A stretch of 64,000 nucleotides of DNA from Roseiarcus sp963772555 (GCA_963772555.1 CAVYXQ010000022.1:124001-188000), one strand, 5' to 3'. Positions 43,635 through 54,794 are shown, numbered from the stretch's first letter. Numbers and translations are program-made. The notes: generated from the letters alone by a model not told the origin.

Positions 43635-45775
43635 TCGCCGGCGACCGCCGGCTCGGCGGCCTGCGCCTTCTCAAGGTCGGCGCCGGTCTGCTGGTCGACC
43701 GAGCGCATCGACAGCTTGACCTTGCCGCGGTCGTCGTAGCCGAGCACCTTGACCTTGACCTTGTCGCCCTCCTTGACGACGTCGGTGGTCTTGCCGACCC
43801 GGGTCTTGGCGAGCTGCGAGATGTGCACGAGGCCGTCCTTCGAGCCGAAAAAATTGACGAAGGCGCCGAACTCGACGGTCTTGACGACCGTGCCATCGTA
43901 GATCTGCCCGACCTCCGGCTCCGAGGCGATCGACTTGATCCAGTTGACCGCCGCCTTGATCTTGGCGCCGTCGCTCGAGGCGATTTTGACCGTGCCGTCG
44001 TCCTCGATGTTGATCTTGGCCCCGGTCTTTTCGACGATCTCGCGGATCACCTTGCCGCCGGTGCCGATGACTTCCCGAATCTTGTCGGTCGGGATCTTCA
44101 TCGTCTCGATGCGCGGGGCAAACTCGCCGAGCTCGGGGCGCGAGCTGGTGATCGCCTTGCTCATCTCGTTGAGGATGTGCAGGCGGCCGTCGCGCGCCTG
44201 GGCGAGGGCGACGCGCATGATCTCCTCGGTGATGCCGGCGACCTTGATGTCCATCTGCAGCGACGTGACCCCTTCGCTGGTGCCCGCGACCTTGAAATCC
44301 ATGTCGCCGAGATGGTCTTCATCGCCGAGGATGTCGGAGAGAACGGCGAACCGGTCGCCTTCGAGGATGAGGCCCATGGCGATGCCGGCGGTCGGGCGCT
44401 TCAGCGGCACGCCGGCGTCCATCAGCGCCAGCGAAGCGCCGCAGACGGTGGCCATCGACGACGAACCGTTGGACTCGGTGATCTCCGAGACCACCCGGAT
44501 CGTGTAGGGAAACTCGGCCGGCGTCGGCAGCATCGGGTGGATCGCCCGCCAGGCGAGCTTGCCGTGACCGATCTCGCGCCGCCCGGGCGACCCCATGCGG
44601 CCCGTTTCGCCGACGGAATAGGGCGGAAAGTTGTAGTGGAGCAGGAAGCGCTCCTTGTAGGTGCCTTCGAGCGAGTCGACATATTGCTCGTCCTCGCCGG
44701 TCCCCAGCGTCGCCACGACGAGCGCCTGCGTCTCGCCGCGGGTGAACAAAGCCGAGCCGTGGGTGCGGGGCAGGACGCCGACCTGCGCCACGATTGGCCG
44801 GACGGTCGCCAGGTCGCGCCCGTCGATCCGCCGCTTGTGGTCGAGGATGTTCCATCGCACCACCTTGGACTGGGCGCTATGAAACGCCTCGGCGACTTCG
44901 GAAGCCGGAAAATTCGTCTCCGGCCCCTCCGAGGCGAGAACGCCCAGGACCTTGGCCTTGACCGCATCGACGGCGGCGTAGCGCTCCTGCTTTTGCGTGA
45001 TCGAATAGGCGGCGCGAAGATCGGCTTCGGCGATCTCCAGCACCTCTTTCTCCACCGCGGCGCGGTCGCTCGGCGGCAGGTCGCGCGGCTCCTTCGCCGC
45101 CTTCTCGGCCAGGCGGATGATCGCCTGAATGACCGGCTGGAAGCCGGCGTGACCGGTCATCACCGCCTTCAGCATGGTCTCTTCCGAGAGTTCGTTCGCC
45201 TCGGATTCGACCATCAGGACCGCCTCCGAGGTGCCCGCGACGACGAGGTCGAGCGACAAATCCTTCATCTCCTCGATGGTCGGGTTGAGCTTGACCTCGC
45301 CCTTGATCACGCCGACGCGCGCCGCCCCGACCGGCCCCATGAAGGGGACGCCCGAAAGGGTCAGCGCCGCCGAGGAGGCGATCAGCGCGAGAACGTCCGA
45401 ATCCGACTCGAGATCGTAGGAAAACACCGTTGCGATGATCTGCGTGTCGCAGCGGAACTCATCGGGAAACAGCGGCCGGATCGGCCGGTCGATGAGGCGC
45501 GAGACCAGCGTCTCGCGGTCGGACGGCCGACCCTCGCGCTTCAGATAGCCGCCCGGAATGCGGCCGGCGGCGAAGGCCTTTTCCTGATAATGGACGGTGA
45601 GGGGGAAGAAGTCCTGCCCGGGCTTGGCTTCCTTCGTCGCAACGACGGTGGCGAGCACAGTGGTCTCGCCCCAGGAGGCGAGCACGGCGCCGTCGGCCTG
45701 ACGGGCCACGCGCCCGGTTTCCAGGACGAGCTTCCGCCCGCACCAGTCGAGTTCTTCACGTTGAATGTCAAACAT
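43631..45775 (-). CDS. pnp: polyribonucleotide nucleotidyltransferase
   Basis: 3'-5' phosphorolytic exoribonuclease of the degradosome. 714 residues. First RNase PH domain MFDIQREELDWCGRKLVLETGRVARQADGAV; second around 320-540 with RTHGSALFTRGETQALV, SMATVCGASLALMDAGVPLKRPTAGIAMGL and DILGDEDHLGDMDFKVAGT. The KH domain has IGTGGKVIREIVE and the S1 domain VGQIYDGTVVKTVEFGAFVNFFGSKDGLVHISQLA. The last codon before the stop is GAC; the TAA stop is created by the IS630 end. Upstream lies rpsO in the same direction, the classic rpsO-pnp order. Confidence 0.97.
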   Translation of the reverse strand: MFDIQREELDWCGRKLVLETGRVARQADGAVLASWGETTVLATVVATKEAKPGQDFFPLTVHYQEKAFAAGRIPGGYLKREGRPSDRETLVSRLIDRPIRPLFPDEFRCDTQIIATVFSYDLESDSDVLALIASSAALTLSGVPFMGPVGAARVGVIKGEVKLNPTIEEMKDLSLDLVVAGTSEAVLMVESEANELSEETMLKAVMTGHAGFQPVIQAIIRLAEKAAKEPRDLPPSDRAAVEKEVLEIAEADLRAAYSITQKQERYAAVDAVKAKVLGVLASEGPETNFPASEVAEAFHSAQSKVVRWNILDHKRRIDGRDLATVRPIVAQVGVLPRTHGSALFTRGETQALVVATLGTGEDEQYVDSLEGTYKERFLLHYNFPPYSVGETGRMGSPGRREIGHGKLAWRAIHPMLPTPAEFPYTIRVVSEITESNGSSSMATVCGASLALMDAGVPLKRPTAGIAMGLILEGDRFAVLSDILGDEDHLGDMDFKVAGTSEGVTSLQMDIKVAGITEEIMRVALAQARDGRLHILNEMSKAITSSRPELGEFAPRIETMKIPTDKIREVIGTGGKVIREIVEKTGAKINIEDDGTVKIASSDGAKIKAAVNWIKSIASEPEVGQIYDGTVVKTVEFGAFVNFFGSKDGLVHISQLAKTRVGKTTDVVKEGDKVKVKVLGYDDRGKVKLSMRSVDQQTGADLEKAQAAEPAVAGD

Positions 45776-45992
45776 CTTTCTTCATCCTGCGGTTCGAGGA
45801 TGCGAAAGCCCGCGGCCCATGCCGTCCTTCGGTCGGACCCGTCATCGGCAAGACGGCGAGGGGCTGGTCGAACGCCAGCCCTTGGCGATCCTGCCATGAC
45901 GCGAGGCTCTCGCATGCGGTTCGCGGGCGCCGGCGGCTGCCGCCGCCCGCGGCTGAAAGGGCGCTTTTTTTGATCAGCGCCCGGAATTGCCG

Positions 45993-46262
45993 TTAACGGC
46001 GGATGCCCAAGCGCTCGATGAGAGCCTTGTAGCGGGCTTCGTCCTGCTTCTTCACATAGTCCAGCAGCGTGCGGCGCTGCGACACCATCTTGAGCAGGCC
46101 GCGGCGGGAGTGGTTGTCCTTCGCATGCGTCTTGAAATGGCCGGTCAGGTTGGCGATTCTCTCTGTCAGGATCGCAACCTGCACCTCGGGCGACCCCGTG
46201 TCGCCGACCTTCAAGGCATATTGGTTGATCAGCGCTGTCTTGCGCTCGGGCGTGATCGACAT
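45993..46262 (-). CDS. rpsO: 30S ribosomal protein S15
   Basis: 89 residues, standard length. MSITPERKTALINQYALKVGDTGSPEVQVAILTERI, then HFKTHAKDNHSRRGLLKMVSQRRTLLDYVKK are hallmark S15 blocks. Transcribed toward pnp with about 215 bases between them. Confidence 0.97.
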   Translation of the reverse strand: MSITPERKTALINQYALKVGDTGSPEVQVAILTERIANLTGHFKTHAKDNHSRRGLLKMVSQRRTLLDYVKKQDEARYKALIERLGIRR

Positions 46263-46480
46263 CGGAGGGATTTTCCTTGTTCTTCGGCGGCCGAAACCGG
46301 CCGTCTTGCTTTTGCGAGAGCGGCCGAACCGGGATGTCGTCCAGGTCGGTCGCGACGATGAGGCCCCACGCCTTCGCTGGCGCGGGACGCCCGCTTATAC
46401 CGATTTGGCCCGGCGGCGCCACCGTTTTCTGCTTGCCCGGGCGGGGGCGAGCGGCTACCTCACTTCGCTCCCCGTGACCC

Positions 46481-47017
46481 ATGCCGAAATCTCCTGAAGA
46501 TCTGTTCGCCTTTCTGGCCTCCCTCGGAATCGGCGCCGCCACCGTCGCGCATCCGCCCCTCCACACGGTGGAGGAGGCCAGGGCGTTGCGCGGCGAAATC
46601 CCAGGCGGCCACACGAAGAACCTCTTTCTCAAGGACAGGAAGGGGCGGCTCTTTCTGCTGGTGCTGGACGAAGAGACGCCGGTCGACCTCAAACGCGTGC
46701 ACGAGAGAATCGGCGCGCAGGGACGGGTGTCCTTCGGCTCGGCCGAGCTCCTGCAGGAGGTTTGGGGCGTCAAACCCGGCTCCGTGACGCCGTTCGGCGC
46801 GATCAACGACGAGGACTTCCGGGTCAGCGTCGTCCTCGATGAGGCCATGATGCGCTGCGCGCGCCTCAACTTCCATCCGCTGGTCAACACCCGCACGACG
46901 GGACTGGCGAGCGCCGATCTCGTAAAGTTCCTGCGCGCCACCGGACACGAGCCGCTGATCGTGGCGCTGGGTCAGGAAGAGACGCGGTTGAATAAGGCTG
47001 AGCCGCCCTCCATCTAG
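46481..47017 (+). CDS. YbaK/PrdX-type aminoacyl-tRNA editing protein
   Basis: 178 residues. FAFLASLGIGAATVAHPPLHTVEEARALRGEIPGGHTKNLFLKDRKG contains the GHTKNLFL block of the PrdX/ProXp-ala branch, which removes Ala from tRNA-Pro; later VSFGSAELLQEVWGVKPGSVTPFG. Cytosolic trans-editing factor. Divergent from rpsO. Confidence 0.9.
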   Translation: MPKSPEDLFAFLASLGIGAATVAHPPLHTVEEARALRGEIPGGHTKNLFLKDRKGRLFLLVLDEETPVDLKRVHERIGAQGRVSFGSAELLQEVWGVKPGSVTPFGAINDEDFRVSVVLDEAMMRCARLNFHPLVNTRTTGLASADLVKFLRATGHEPLIVALGQEETRLNKAEPPSI

Positions 47018-47075
47018 GCCCGGACAGGGGACTTCAGGAGACCAAGGTCTCACGAAAGGGCTGGAAAGGAACGAA

Positions 47076-47990
47076 ATGGCCAACATCCACGGCGTCGCAG
47101 CGCCGCTCGCAAAGACAGCGCCGCCGGTGAAGGAGGTGACGACAGCCTCCTTCCGGGCGGAGGTTTTGACCGCATCGCAGAAGCAGCCGGTGCTGGTCGA
47201 TTTCTGGGCGCCCTGGTGCGGCCCCTGCAAGCAGTTGGCGCCGGCGCTGGAAAAGGCCGTCGCCAACTCGAACGGCAAGGTCGCGCTGGCAAAGATGAAC
47301 ATCGACGAACACCCGCAAATCGCCGGCCAGCTCGGCATTCAGTCGATCCCGGCCGTGATCGCCTTCGACAAGGGCCAGCCGGTCGACGGCTTCGTCGGCG
47401 CGCTGCCGGAAAGCCAAATTCGCGGCTTCATCGAACGCCTGATCGGACCGCTCGACGGCGGCACGGCGGCGCTGCTGGCCGAAGCGGAGGAGGCCGCAGC
47501 GGCCGGCGACGCGGCCGGGGCGGCGGCCATCTACGCCGAAGCGCTGGCCGAGAATCCCGCCGATCCGAAAGCGATCGCGGGGCTCGTGAAGCTTCACCTC
47601 GCCGCCGGCCAGCTCGCCGAAGCCAAGGGCGTGCTCGCGACCGCGCCCGAGCCCGCTCCCGGCAAGGAGCCCGATCCGGCGATCGCGGCGGCGGCGGCGG
47701 CGTTGCGCCTCGCCGAGCAGGCATCGAAGGTCGGCGAACTCGCGCCGCTCGAAAAGGCGGTCGCCGCCAATCCTGACGACCACCAGTCGCGTTTCGATCT
47801 TGCCGTCGCGCTCTCGGCGAAGGGCGACCGGCAAGGCGCGGCCGACCAGTTGCTCGAGATCATCAGGCGGGACCGAAAGTGGAACGATGAGGCGGCGCGC
47901 AAGCAACTGCTGCAACTGTTCGAAGCCTGGGGCCTGATGGATCCGGCAACCGTCGCCGCGCGCCGGAAACTGTCCGCGGTCTGGTTCTGA
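47076..47990 (+). CDS. thioredoxin-TPR protein (CnoX/YbbN-like)
   Basis: 304 residues. Thioredoxin domain about 20-130 with active-site WCGPCK (Cys48, Cys51) and the cis-Pro region QSIPAVIAF. The C-terminal half is Ala-rich tetratricopeptide repeats: AAIYAEALAENPADPKAIAGLVKLHLAAGQLAEAKG, ending ADQLLEIIRRDRKWNDEAARKQLLQLFEAWG. Acts as a redox-holdase linked to chaperonins in the family. Followed by a Lon-N-like gene 40 bases on. Confidence 0.92.
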   Translation: MANIHGVAAPLAKTAPPVKEVTTASFRAEVLTASQKQPVLVDFWAPWCGPCKQLAPALEKAVANSNGKVALAKMNIDEHPQIAGQLGIQSIPAVIAFDKGQPVDGFVGALPESQIRGFIERLIGPLDGGTAALLAEAEEAAAAGDAAGAAAIYAEALAENPADPKAIAGLVKLHLAAGQLAEAKGVLATAPEPAPGKEPDPAIAAAAAALRLAEQASKVGELAPLEKAVAANPDDHQSRFDLAVALSAKGDRQGAADQLLEIIRRDRKWNDEAARKQLLQLFEAWGLMDPATVAARRKLSAVWF

Positions 47991-48030
47991 TCGCCGACGC
48001 CGAGAGGGCCGAAAGAACGAGTCGACGACA

Positions 48031-48693
48031 ATGAAGCTCAACCGCACCTACGCCCGGCCGGAGGACATGCCGGCCTCGATCCCGTTGTTCCCGCTCGAAG
48101 GCGGCCTTCTCCTGCCTCGCCGGCCGATCCAATTGACGGTGTTCGAGCCGCGCTATCTGGCGATGCTCGACGACGCGCTGAGCGGGGAGCGGCTGATCGG
48201 CATCATTCAGCCGTCGCAGCAGACCTCGGATCCGACGCCCGAGCTCTATCCTCTCGGCTGCGCCGGCCGGATCGTGCAATATGCCGAAATCGGCGAAGGG
48301 CGTTGCTTTTTGACCCTGATGGGCATCGCCCGGTTCCGGCTCGTTTCGGAAGGGCCGAGCGAACGTCCCTACCGCATCGCAACGGCCGATTACACGCCTT
48401 TCGCCGAGGACTTTCTCGAGGGGGCCGGGGAAGCCGCCGTCGACCGCGATGGCCTGCTCGCGACCCTGAGACGGTTTGCCGAGGTCAACGAGGTCAAGAT
48501 CGTCTGGAGCGACATCAAGAAGGCTTCCAACGAGGCGCTGGTCAACGGCCTTTCGATGCTGAGCCCTTGCGGGCCGCGGGAAAAGCAGGCGCTGCTCGAG
48601 GCGCCGGATCTCAGGGCGCGGGCCGAGATGCTGGTCGCGATCACGACCATCGGCTTGGCGCGCGGCGACGATGCGGGAACGCAGCTTCACTAA
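48031..48693 (+). CDS. Lon N-terminal (substrate-binding) domain protein
   Basis: 220 residues. IPLFPLEGGLLLPRRPIQLTVFEPRYLAMLDDALSGERLIGII is the LonN/PUA-like start, then GCAGRIVQYAEIGEGRCFLTLMGIARFRL. No ATPase or protease part, so a stand-alone member of unknown role. Pairing with the thioredoxin-TPR gene is, as I recall, common in alphaproteobacteria. Confidence 0.92.
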   Translation: MKLNRTYARPEDMPASIPLFPLEGGLLLPRRPIQLTVFEPRYLAMLDDALSGERLIGIIQPSQQTSDPTPELYPLGCAGRIVQYAEIGEGRCFLTLMGIARFRLVSEGPSERPYRIATADYTPFAEDFLEGAGEAAVDRDGLLATLRRFAEVNEVKIVWSDIKKASNEALVNGLSMLSPCGPREKQALLEAPDLRARAEMLVAITTIGLARGDDAGTQLH

Positions 48694-48874
48694 AGGAGGC
48701 CAAAATCGGCCGTGCCGATAGCGGGAGCGAAAAAGGACGCGACACTGCCTTTTTGACAGGGAAATGGCCGCCGCAACCGCGCGCGCCCACTGCTGAGGGC
48801 CGTGAGCGAAAATCGAGGTGTCGCCGCCGCTCGAGGCCGCCCTGGTTAGATGGTTCTCGAAGGAGGCGTTCGAC

Positions 48875-50284
48875 ATGACGGCTGCGACAAGGACGGCGAA
48901 GTTCTTCGTTCCTCCGTATCCGCCGCGCTCGACCAGGCGTCGGGGCGCGCTGTCGATGATGCTGACGCTGCGGCGCAATCCGATCGAGATCTGGGGCCAG
49001 GCGGATTTCGAGCGGCCGTTCTCGATCGGGCGGTCGATCCTGGGCCTGCGCGCCGCCGCGCACGACCCGGCGGCGGTTCGTCATGTCCTTCTCGACAATG
49101 CCGCCAACTACCGCAAGGACGACTTGCAGCTGCGCGTGTTGAGGCCCGGGCTCGGCAACGGCCTCTTGACCGCCGAGGGCGAAGCCTGGCGGCTGCAGCG
49201 CCGCTCGCTTGCGCCCCTTTTTTCGCCGCGCCAGGTGGCGGAGTTCGCGCCGGCGATGCAGAGGGTGGCTGAGACCGCGGTCGAGCGTCTGGGCCATCGT
49301 CACGATGGCGCGGTCGCCGAGGTCGCCGGCCTGATGGCGCGCCTCGGACTCGAGGTCCTGGAAGAGACCCTGTTCTCGCAGGGGCTCGGACGCGACCCGA
49401 GCGCCTTCCGTCAGGCGTTGACGGCCTATTTCAACGCCTTCGGCAAGCTCGATCCTCTCGACATGCTGGGGGCCCCGGCCTTCCTGCCTCGCTTCGGCCG
49501 GATGCGGGGACGTTCGTCGCTTGAGTTCTTCGCGGAGACGGTCGACGCGATCATCGAGCGCCGCAAAGAGCTGCTCGCCGAAGGCAAGGCCGCGCCGCAT
49601 GATCTCCTGACCCTGCTGATTGAGGCGAAGGACCCGGAGACCGGACTCGGCCTGCCCGAGACGGACGTTCGCGCCAACATCGTCACCTTCATCAGCGCCG
49701 GTCACGAGACGACGGCGAACGGCTTGACCTGGACGCTCTACCTCCTCTCGCAGGCGCCGGAGTGGCGCGAGCGCGCCGAAGCGGAGGCCGAGCGCGCGTT
49801 CGATCCCGGGCGACCCGGCGCGCTGGAGGGCTGCAAAACGCTGCGCGCCGTCTTCGAGGAGGCGCTTCGCCTCTATCCGCCAGCGGCGATCCTGAGCCGG
49901 CAGGCGATCGCCGACGACGAGATCCTTGGCGAACGTGTGCCGGCCGGAGCCGTCGTCGTCATCTCGCCCTACGTCCTGCATCGCCGGCGCGGGCTCTGGG
50001 AGGCGCCGGACGCTTTCGATCCGTCGCGCTTCCTCGGCGAGCGGCGCGAACGCATCGATAGGTTCGCCTACATTCCCTTCGGCGCCGGCCCGCGCGTCTG
50101 CATCGGCATGGCGTTCGCCGTGCAGGAGGCGATCATCATCCTGGCGAACCTCCTCAGGTCCTATCGCTTCGAACTGGTCGAAGGCCATGAGGTGACGCCG
50201 CAGCAGCGCGTGACGCTTCGCCCGCGCTACGGCATGAAGATGCACGCGAAACGGCGCTCGCCGGCGAAGATATCCACCAGCTGA
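48875..50284 (+). CDS. cytochrome P450
   Basis: 469 residues from ATG 48875 with AAGGAGG nearby. I-helix FISAGHETTANGLTWTLY, K-helix ExxR in FEEALRLYPPAAILSRQA, haem loop FGAGPRVCIGMAF with ligand Cys409. Monooxygenase needing a redox partner that is not in the window. Substrate unknown; the sequence style is of the CYP102-/fatty-acid-like or carotenoid-type soluble group, but I would not assign it. Confidence 0.93.
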   Translation: MTAATRTAKFFVPPYPPRSTRRRGALSMMLTLRRNPIEIWGQADFERPFSIGRSILGLRAAAHDPAAVRHVLLDNAANYRKDDLQLRVLRPGLGNGLLTAEGEAWRLQRRSLAPLFSPRQVAEFAPAMQRVAETAVERLGHRHDGAVAEVAGLMARLGLEVLEETLFSQGLGRDPSAFRQALTAYFNAFGKLDPLDMLGAPAFLPRFGRMRGRSSLEFFAETVDAIIERRKELLAEGKAAPHDLLTLLIEAKDPETGLGLPETDVRANIVTFISAGHETTANGLTWTLYLLSQAPEWRERAEAEAERAFDPGRPGALEGCKTLRAVFEEALRLYPPAAILSRQAIADDEILGERVPAGAVVVISPYVLHRRRGLWEAPDAFDPSRFLGERRERIDRFAYIPFGAGPRVCIGMAFAVQEAIIILANLLRSYRFELVEGHEVTPQQRVTLRPRYGMKMHAKRRSPAKISTS

Positions 50285-50305
50285 GAATTTCTTCGCGAAA
50301 GAGCG

Positions 50306-50334
50306 TTGACAGGAAAACGACGAGGGCCTATATC
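50306..50334 (+). promoter_or_regulatory. rrn promoter (sigma-70 type)
   Basis: TTGACA at 50306-50311, exactly 17 bases, TATATC at 50329-50334. Just behind the P450 gene and about 570 bases before 16S, the right place for a strong rRNA promoter. Confidence 0.75.
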
Positions 50335-50583
50335 GGCGCGCTCCGACGGCTTGGCTCGCTCTAGCGAGCGGCGTGAACCGCGGAGTTTCGGGACTTCGTA
50401 TGGGCGCTCCCCCCCTGCTGAGTGGCGGGGCCGGAGACTTTTCGGTCGTCCCGGTCGCGCGGAAGCGCGGGATCGGAAAGTTTGAGCTCAAGCCTGTCTC
50501 CCGCAAGGTGGTTCGCCGCGGATGCCAGGCTGGAGTTGATGGGATCGCGGAGGTCGGCGCTTGGCGCGGATTTTCGTATCCTC

Positions 50584-50598
50584 TGCTGTTTGACAATT
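50584..50598 (+). promoter_or_regulatory. boxA-like antitermination signal in the rrn leader
   Basis: TGCTGTTTGACAATT resembles rRNA boxA (TGCTCTTTAACA), to which NusB/S10 bind. It lies in the leader RNA between promoter and 16S. Confidence 0.6.
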
Positions 50599-50903
50599 GC
50601 ATCGGATAGAAGAGAGACGTGGGCGGCGTTGTCCTTGCGGGGGCTTTGGCGCTGGTTTTCCTGTGCGAGGGTTATGGCTTTCGTGCGGGGGGACTGGGGT
50701 TGGGGTCCCGAAGAGACACTGACGGTCACGTTTTCTGAAGAATTCATCGCGCTTTTTGGGATGGATGGTGGACCGCCGTGAGGCGGGCTGGCGTTTTGTT
50801 CCCATTTGAGCGGATGTGTTTGGAACTCGTCAAGACGCGGGGCGGGGCCTTTAGGAGGGCCTGCCCTGAAGAAAAGTGACCAGTCGGGATTGATCTTCAA
50901 GTT

Positions 50904-52404
<1,501 letters not shown>

Positions 52405-52410
52405 GGATTC

Positions 52411-52445
52411 GGACAGCAGAGGACAGAGGACGGAGGACGGAAGGT
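52411..52445 (+). repeat. seven-base-repeat arm, rrn spacer 1
   Basis: GGACAGCAGAGGACAGAGG and further AGAGGAC/GGAGGAC units immediately behind 16S. Confidence 0.75.
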
Positions 52446-52557
52446 TTAGGCTTTTCGTTCGTCGATGTCGGCATGTCCTGTCGTTCGGCTCAGAATCAAG
52501 CGGCTTAGTCGAAGCCGCGTTTTGCGGGACGGCGCCGCCTTCGTCTCTCTTCTTTAT

Positions 52558-52632
52558 CGGACGACGGAGAACGGACGACATGAGGACGGAAAGCGCCCTT
52601 TCGGTCGTCTGTCTTCCGACCTCTGTCCTCTG
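52558..52632. repeat. seven-base-repeat hairpin, rrn spacer 2
   Basis: Left arm of GGACGAC/GGAGAAC/GGACGAC/GAGGACG units, centre AAAGCGCCCTTT, right arm of TCGTCTG/TCTTCCG/CCTCTGT complement units. Ends 4 bases before tRNA-Ile. Confidence 0.8.
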
Positions 52633-52636
52633 AAAC

Positions 52637-52713
52637 GGGCTTGTAGCTCAGTTGGTTAGAGCGCGCGCTTGATAAGCGTGAGGTCGGAGGTTCAAGTCCT
52701 CCCAGGCCCACCA
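52637..52713 (+). tRNA. tRNA-Ile (GAT anticodon)
   Basis: GGGCTTGTAGCTCAGTTGG start, anticodon loop CTTGATAAG (GAT), T-arm GGTTCAAGTCC, end AGGCCCA plus CCA. 77 nt, rrn spacer position. Confidence 0.97.
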
Positions 52714-52803
52714 GCGGCTTCGCCGCTGGAAATCGGAAGTCGGAAATCGGCCTTCCGACTTCTGTTTTCCGAGTTCTGATTTCCGCCGCGCCGCTTCGCG
52801 GCG
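52711..52803. repeat. seven-base-repeat hairpin between two small hairpins, rrn spacer 3
   Basis: Small hairpin CCAGCGGCTTCGCCGCTGG, then GAAATCG/GAAGTCG/GAAATCG units, complement units CTTCCGA/CTTCTGT/TTTCCGA, then small hairpin CCGCGCCGCTTCGCGGCG. Fills the gap between the two tRNAs. Confidence 0.82.
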
Positions 52804-52805
52804 AC

Positions 52806-52881
52806 GGGGCCATAGCTCAGTTGGGAGAGCGCGTGCTTTGCAAGCATGAGGTCGTCGGTTCGATCCCGTCTGGCTTCACCA
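52806..52881 (+). tRNA. tRNA-Ala (TGC anticodon)
   Basis: GGGGCCATAGCTCAGTTGG start, anticodon loop TTTGCAAG (TGC), T-arm GGTTCGATCC, end TGGCTTCA plus CCA. 76 nt. Confidence 0.97.
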
Positions 52882-52885
52882 TTGT

Positions 52886-53078
52886 CGGAGGACGGAGGGC
52901 GGACGACAGAGGACGGACGACAGAGGACGGAGAAGGACGCCGGCGACGAAAGGCTGAAGTCGGATCCGATGCAATCTATCAGTTTCGCCCAGCGCCAAAA
53001 GCGCTTGGGCGTTTAAGAAGGCCGGAAGGCCGACGGGGAGGATCTCTCCTCTGTCGTTCTGCCCTCGGGTCCTTCGAT
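52886..53078. repeat. seven-base-repeat pair of arms, rrn spacer 4
   Basis: Left arm 52886-52940 with GGAGGAC/GGAGGGC/GGACGAC/AGAGGAC units; complement-type CTCTCCTCTGTCGTTC at about 53044-53060. Between them plain spacer. Confidence 0.7.
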
Positions 53079-53121
53079 ATCTGACATTGTGAAGAGGAAG
53101 CGCATTCGGTTATCGGATGAA

Positions 53122-53183
53122 CGGACGAGGGACGTCAGAAGACAGATTCATCTGTCCTCTGTTTCTCTGTTGTCTGTCGTCCT
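53122..53183. repeat. seven-base-repeat hairpin, rrn spacer 5
   Basis: GGACGAGGGACGTCAGAAG then TCTGTCCTCTGTTTCTCTG and TGTCTGTCGTCC; arms meet at GACAGATTCATCTGTC. Confidence 0.75.
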
Positions 53184-53264
53184 TTAAGCAACCAGTCGTG
53201 GGTTTGGAGCCTGACCGCTCAGATCCCCGGATGCGTTTGAAGCAAAACTGGTCTTTTCACGCCA

Positions 53265-53365
53265 GGGCGCCTTCGGCGCGGAAATCAGAAAACAGAAATC
53301 AGAAATCGGCTATTCCGGCTTCTGACTTCCGACTTCCGACTTCTGTCCTCCGACACGCGCTTTGG
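53265..53365. repeat. seven-base-repeat hairpin before 23S
   Basis: Small hairpin GGCGCCTTCGGCGC, AAATCAG/AAAACAG/AAATCAG units, centre GGCTATTCCGG, then TTCTGAC/TTCCGAC units. Confidence 0.78.
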
Positions 53366-53504
53366 CGATGAGAGCAATCAAGTGTCTTAAGGGTATCTGG
53401 TGGATGCCTTGGCGCTGAGAGGCGATGAAGGACGTGGTACGCTGCGATAAGTCATGGGGAGCCGCGAACAGGCTTTGATCCGTGAATTTCCGAATGGGGA
53501 AACC

Positions 53505-53640
53505 CACCTTCGATCTCTGTTGCTCCGAAGAGGCGCGTTTTGGCGCGGGGCGAGGCTGCACAGGCTTGGTCTCGGGCGAAGGCGGGTCGGCTTCCTGTTC
53601 GAAAGGACGAGGGAAGCGGTCTTTGGACCAACAGAGATCA
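53505..53640 (+). other. 23S helix-9 intervening sequence
   Basis: Arms GATCTCTGTTG and CAACAGAGATC enclose about 110 bases. This position carries an insertion in many alphaproteobacteria. It has no seven-base repeats. Confidence 0.75.
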
Positions 53641-53682
53641 AAAGAAGGGACTTATTCTCCGAATTCATAAGAGAATAAGAGC

Positions 53683-53719
<37 letters not shown>

Positions 53720-53934
53720 AAGGACATCAACGAGACTCCGTCAGTAGTGGCGAGCGAACGCGGACGAGGCCAATGCTTTTGCTCAAACCAACCAGAACCG
53801 GCTGGAAAGCCGGGCCGCAGCGGGTGACAGCCCCGTATGGATAAGGTTCGAGCTGAAGATTCGAGTAGGGCGGGACACGTGCAATCCTGCCTGAACACGG
53901 GGGGACCACCCTCCAAGCCTAAGTACTCCTCAGC

Positions 53935-53966
<32 letters not shown>

Positions 53967-54030
53967 GTGAAAAGCACCCCGACGAGGGGAGTGAAACAGT
54001 TCCTGAAACCGGATACCTACAAACAGTCGG

Positions 54031-54178
54031 AGCCCGCTCACCTTTGGTGAGCGGGCTCGGAAAGCAGAAGTCAGAAGTCAGAAGTCAGAAAAGGAGCCAA
54101 GTGGAAATAGAGCTCTTTTTCCGACTTCCGATTTCCGATTTCCGACTTCCGAGCCCCGCCTCGCCAAAGGCGAGCGGG
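54031..54178. repeat. 23S helix-25 intervening sequence made of seven-base repeats
   Basis: Small hairpin CCCGCTCACCTTTGGTGAGCGGG, then CAGAAGT three times, centre with AGCTCTTTTT, complement CGACTTC/CGATTTC units, then small hairpin CGCCTCGCCAAAGGCGAGCG. It sits before GACGGCGTACCTTTTGTATT, that is, at the tip of helix 25. Confidence 0.88.
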
Positions 54179-54244
54179 TGACGGCGTACCTTTTGTATTA
54201 TGGGTCAGCGACTTAAAGTATCGAGCAAGCTTAAGCCGGTAGGC

Positions 54245-54277
<33 letters not shown>

Positions 54278-54676
54278 GATGAGTTCGATGCTTTAGACCC
54301 GAAACCGAGTGATCTAGTCATGAGCAGGTTGAAGGCAGGGTAACACCTGCTGGAGGACCGAACCGGTGCCTGTTGAAAAAGGCTCGGATGACTTGTGATT
54401 AGGGGTGAAAGGCCAACCAAACTCGGAAATAGCTGGTTCTCCGCGAAATATATTTAGGTATAGCCTCGAGCTGAGGCTCCAGGGGGTAGAGCACTGGATG
54501 GGCTAGGGGGGCCAAAACCCTACCAAACCTAACCAAACTCCGAATACCTGGAAGTCATGCTCGGGAGCCACACGGTGGGTGCTAACGTCCATCGTGGAGA
54601 GGGAAACAACCCAGACCAACAGCTAAGGCCCCCAATTCGCGGCTAAGTGGGAAAGGATGTGGAAATCCCAAAACAA

Positions 54677-54707
<31 letters not shown>

Positions 54708-54794
54708 TAAAGAAAGCGTAACAGCTCACTGGTCTAATTAAGGGTTTCTGCGCCGAAGATGTAACGGGGCTCAAGCCGCGAGCCGAAGCTTTGG

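Noticed and set aside
43823..45973. 716-codon plus-strand frame across pnp
   Set aside because: Antisense to pnp; no recognisable domain.
50590..50618. TTGACA at 50590 considered as a second rrn promoter
   Set aside because: At 17 bases spacing there is no acceptable -10 element, and the sequence fits a boxA antitermination signal better.
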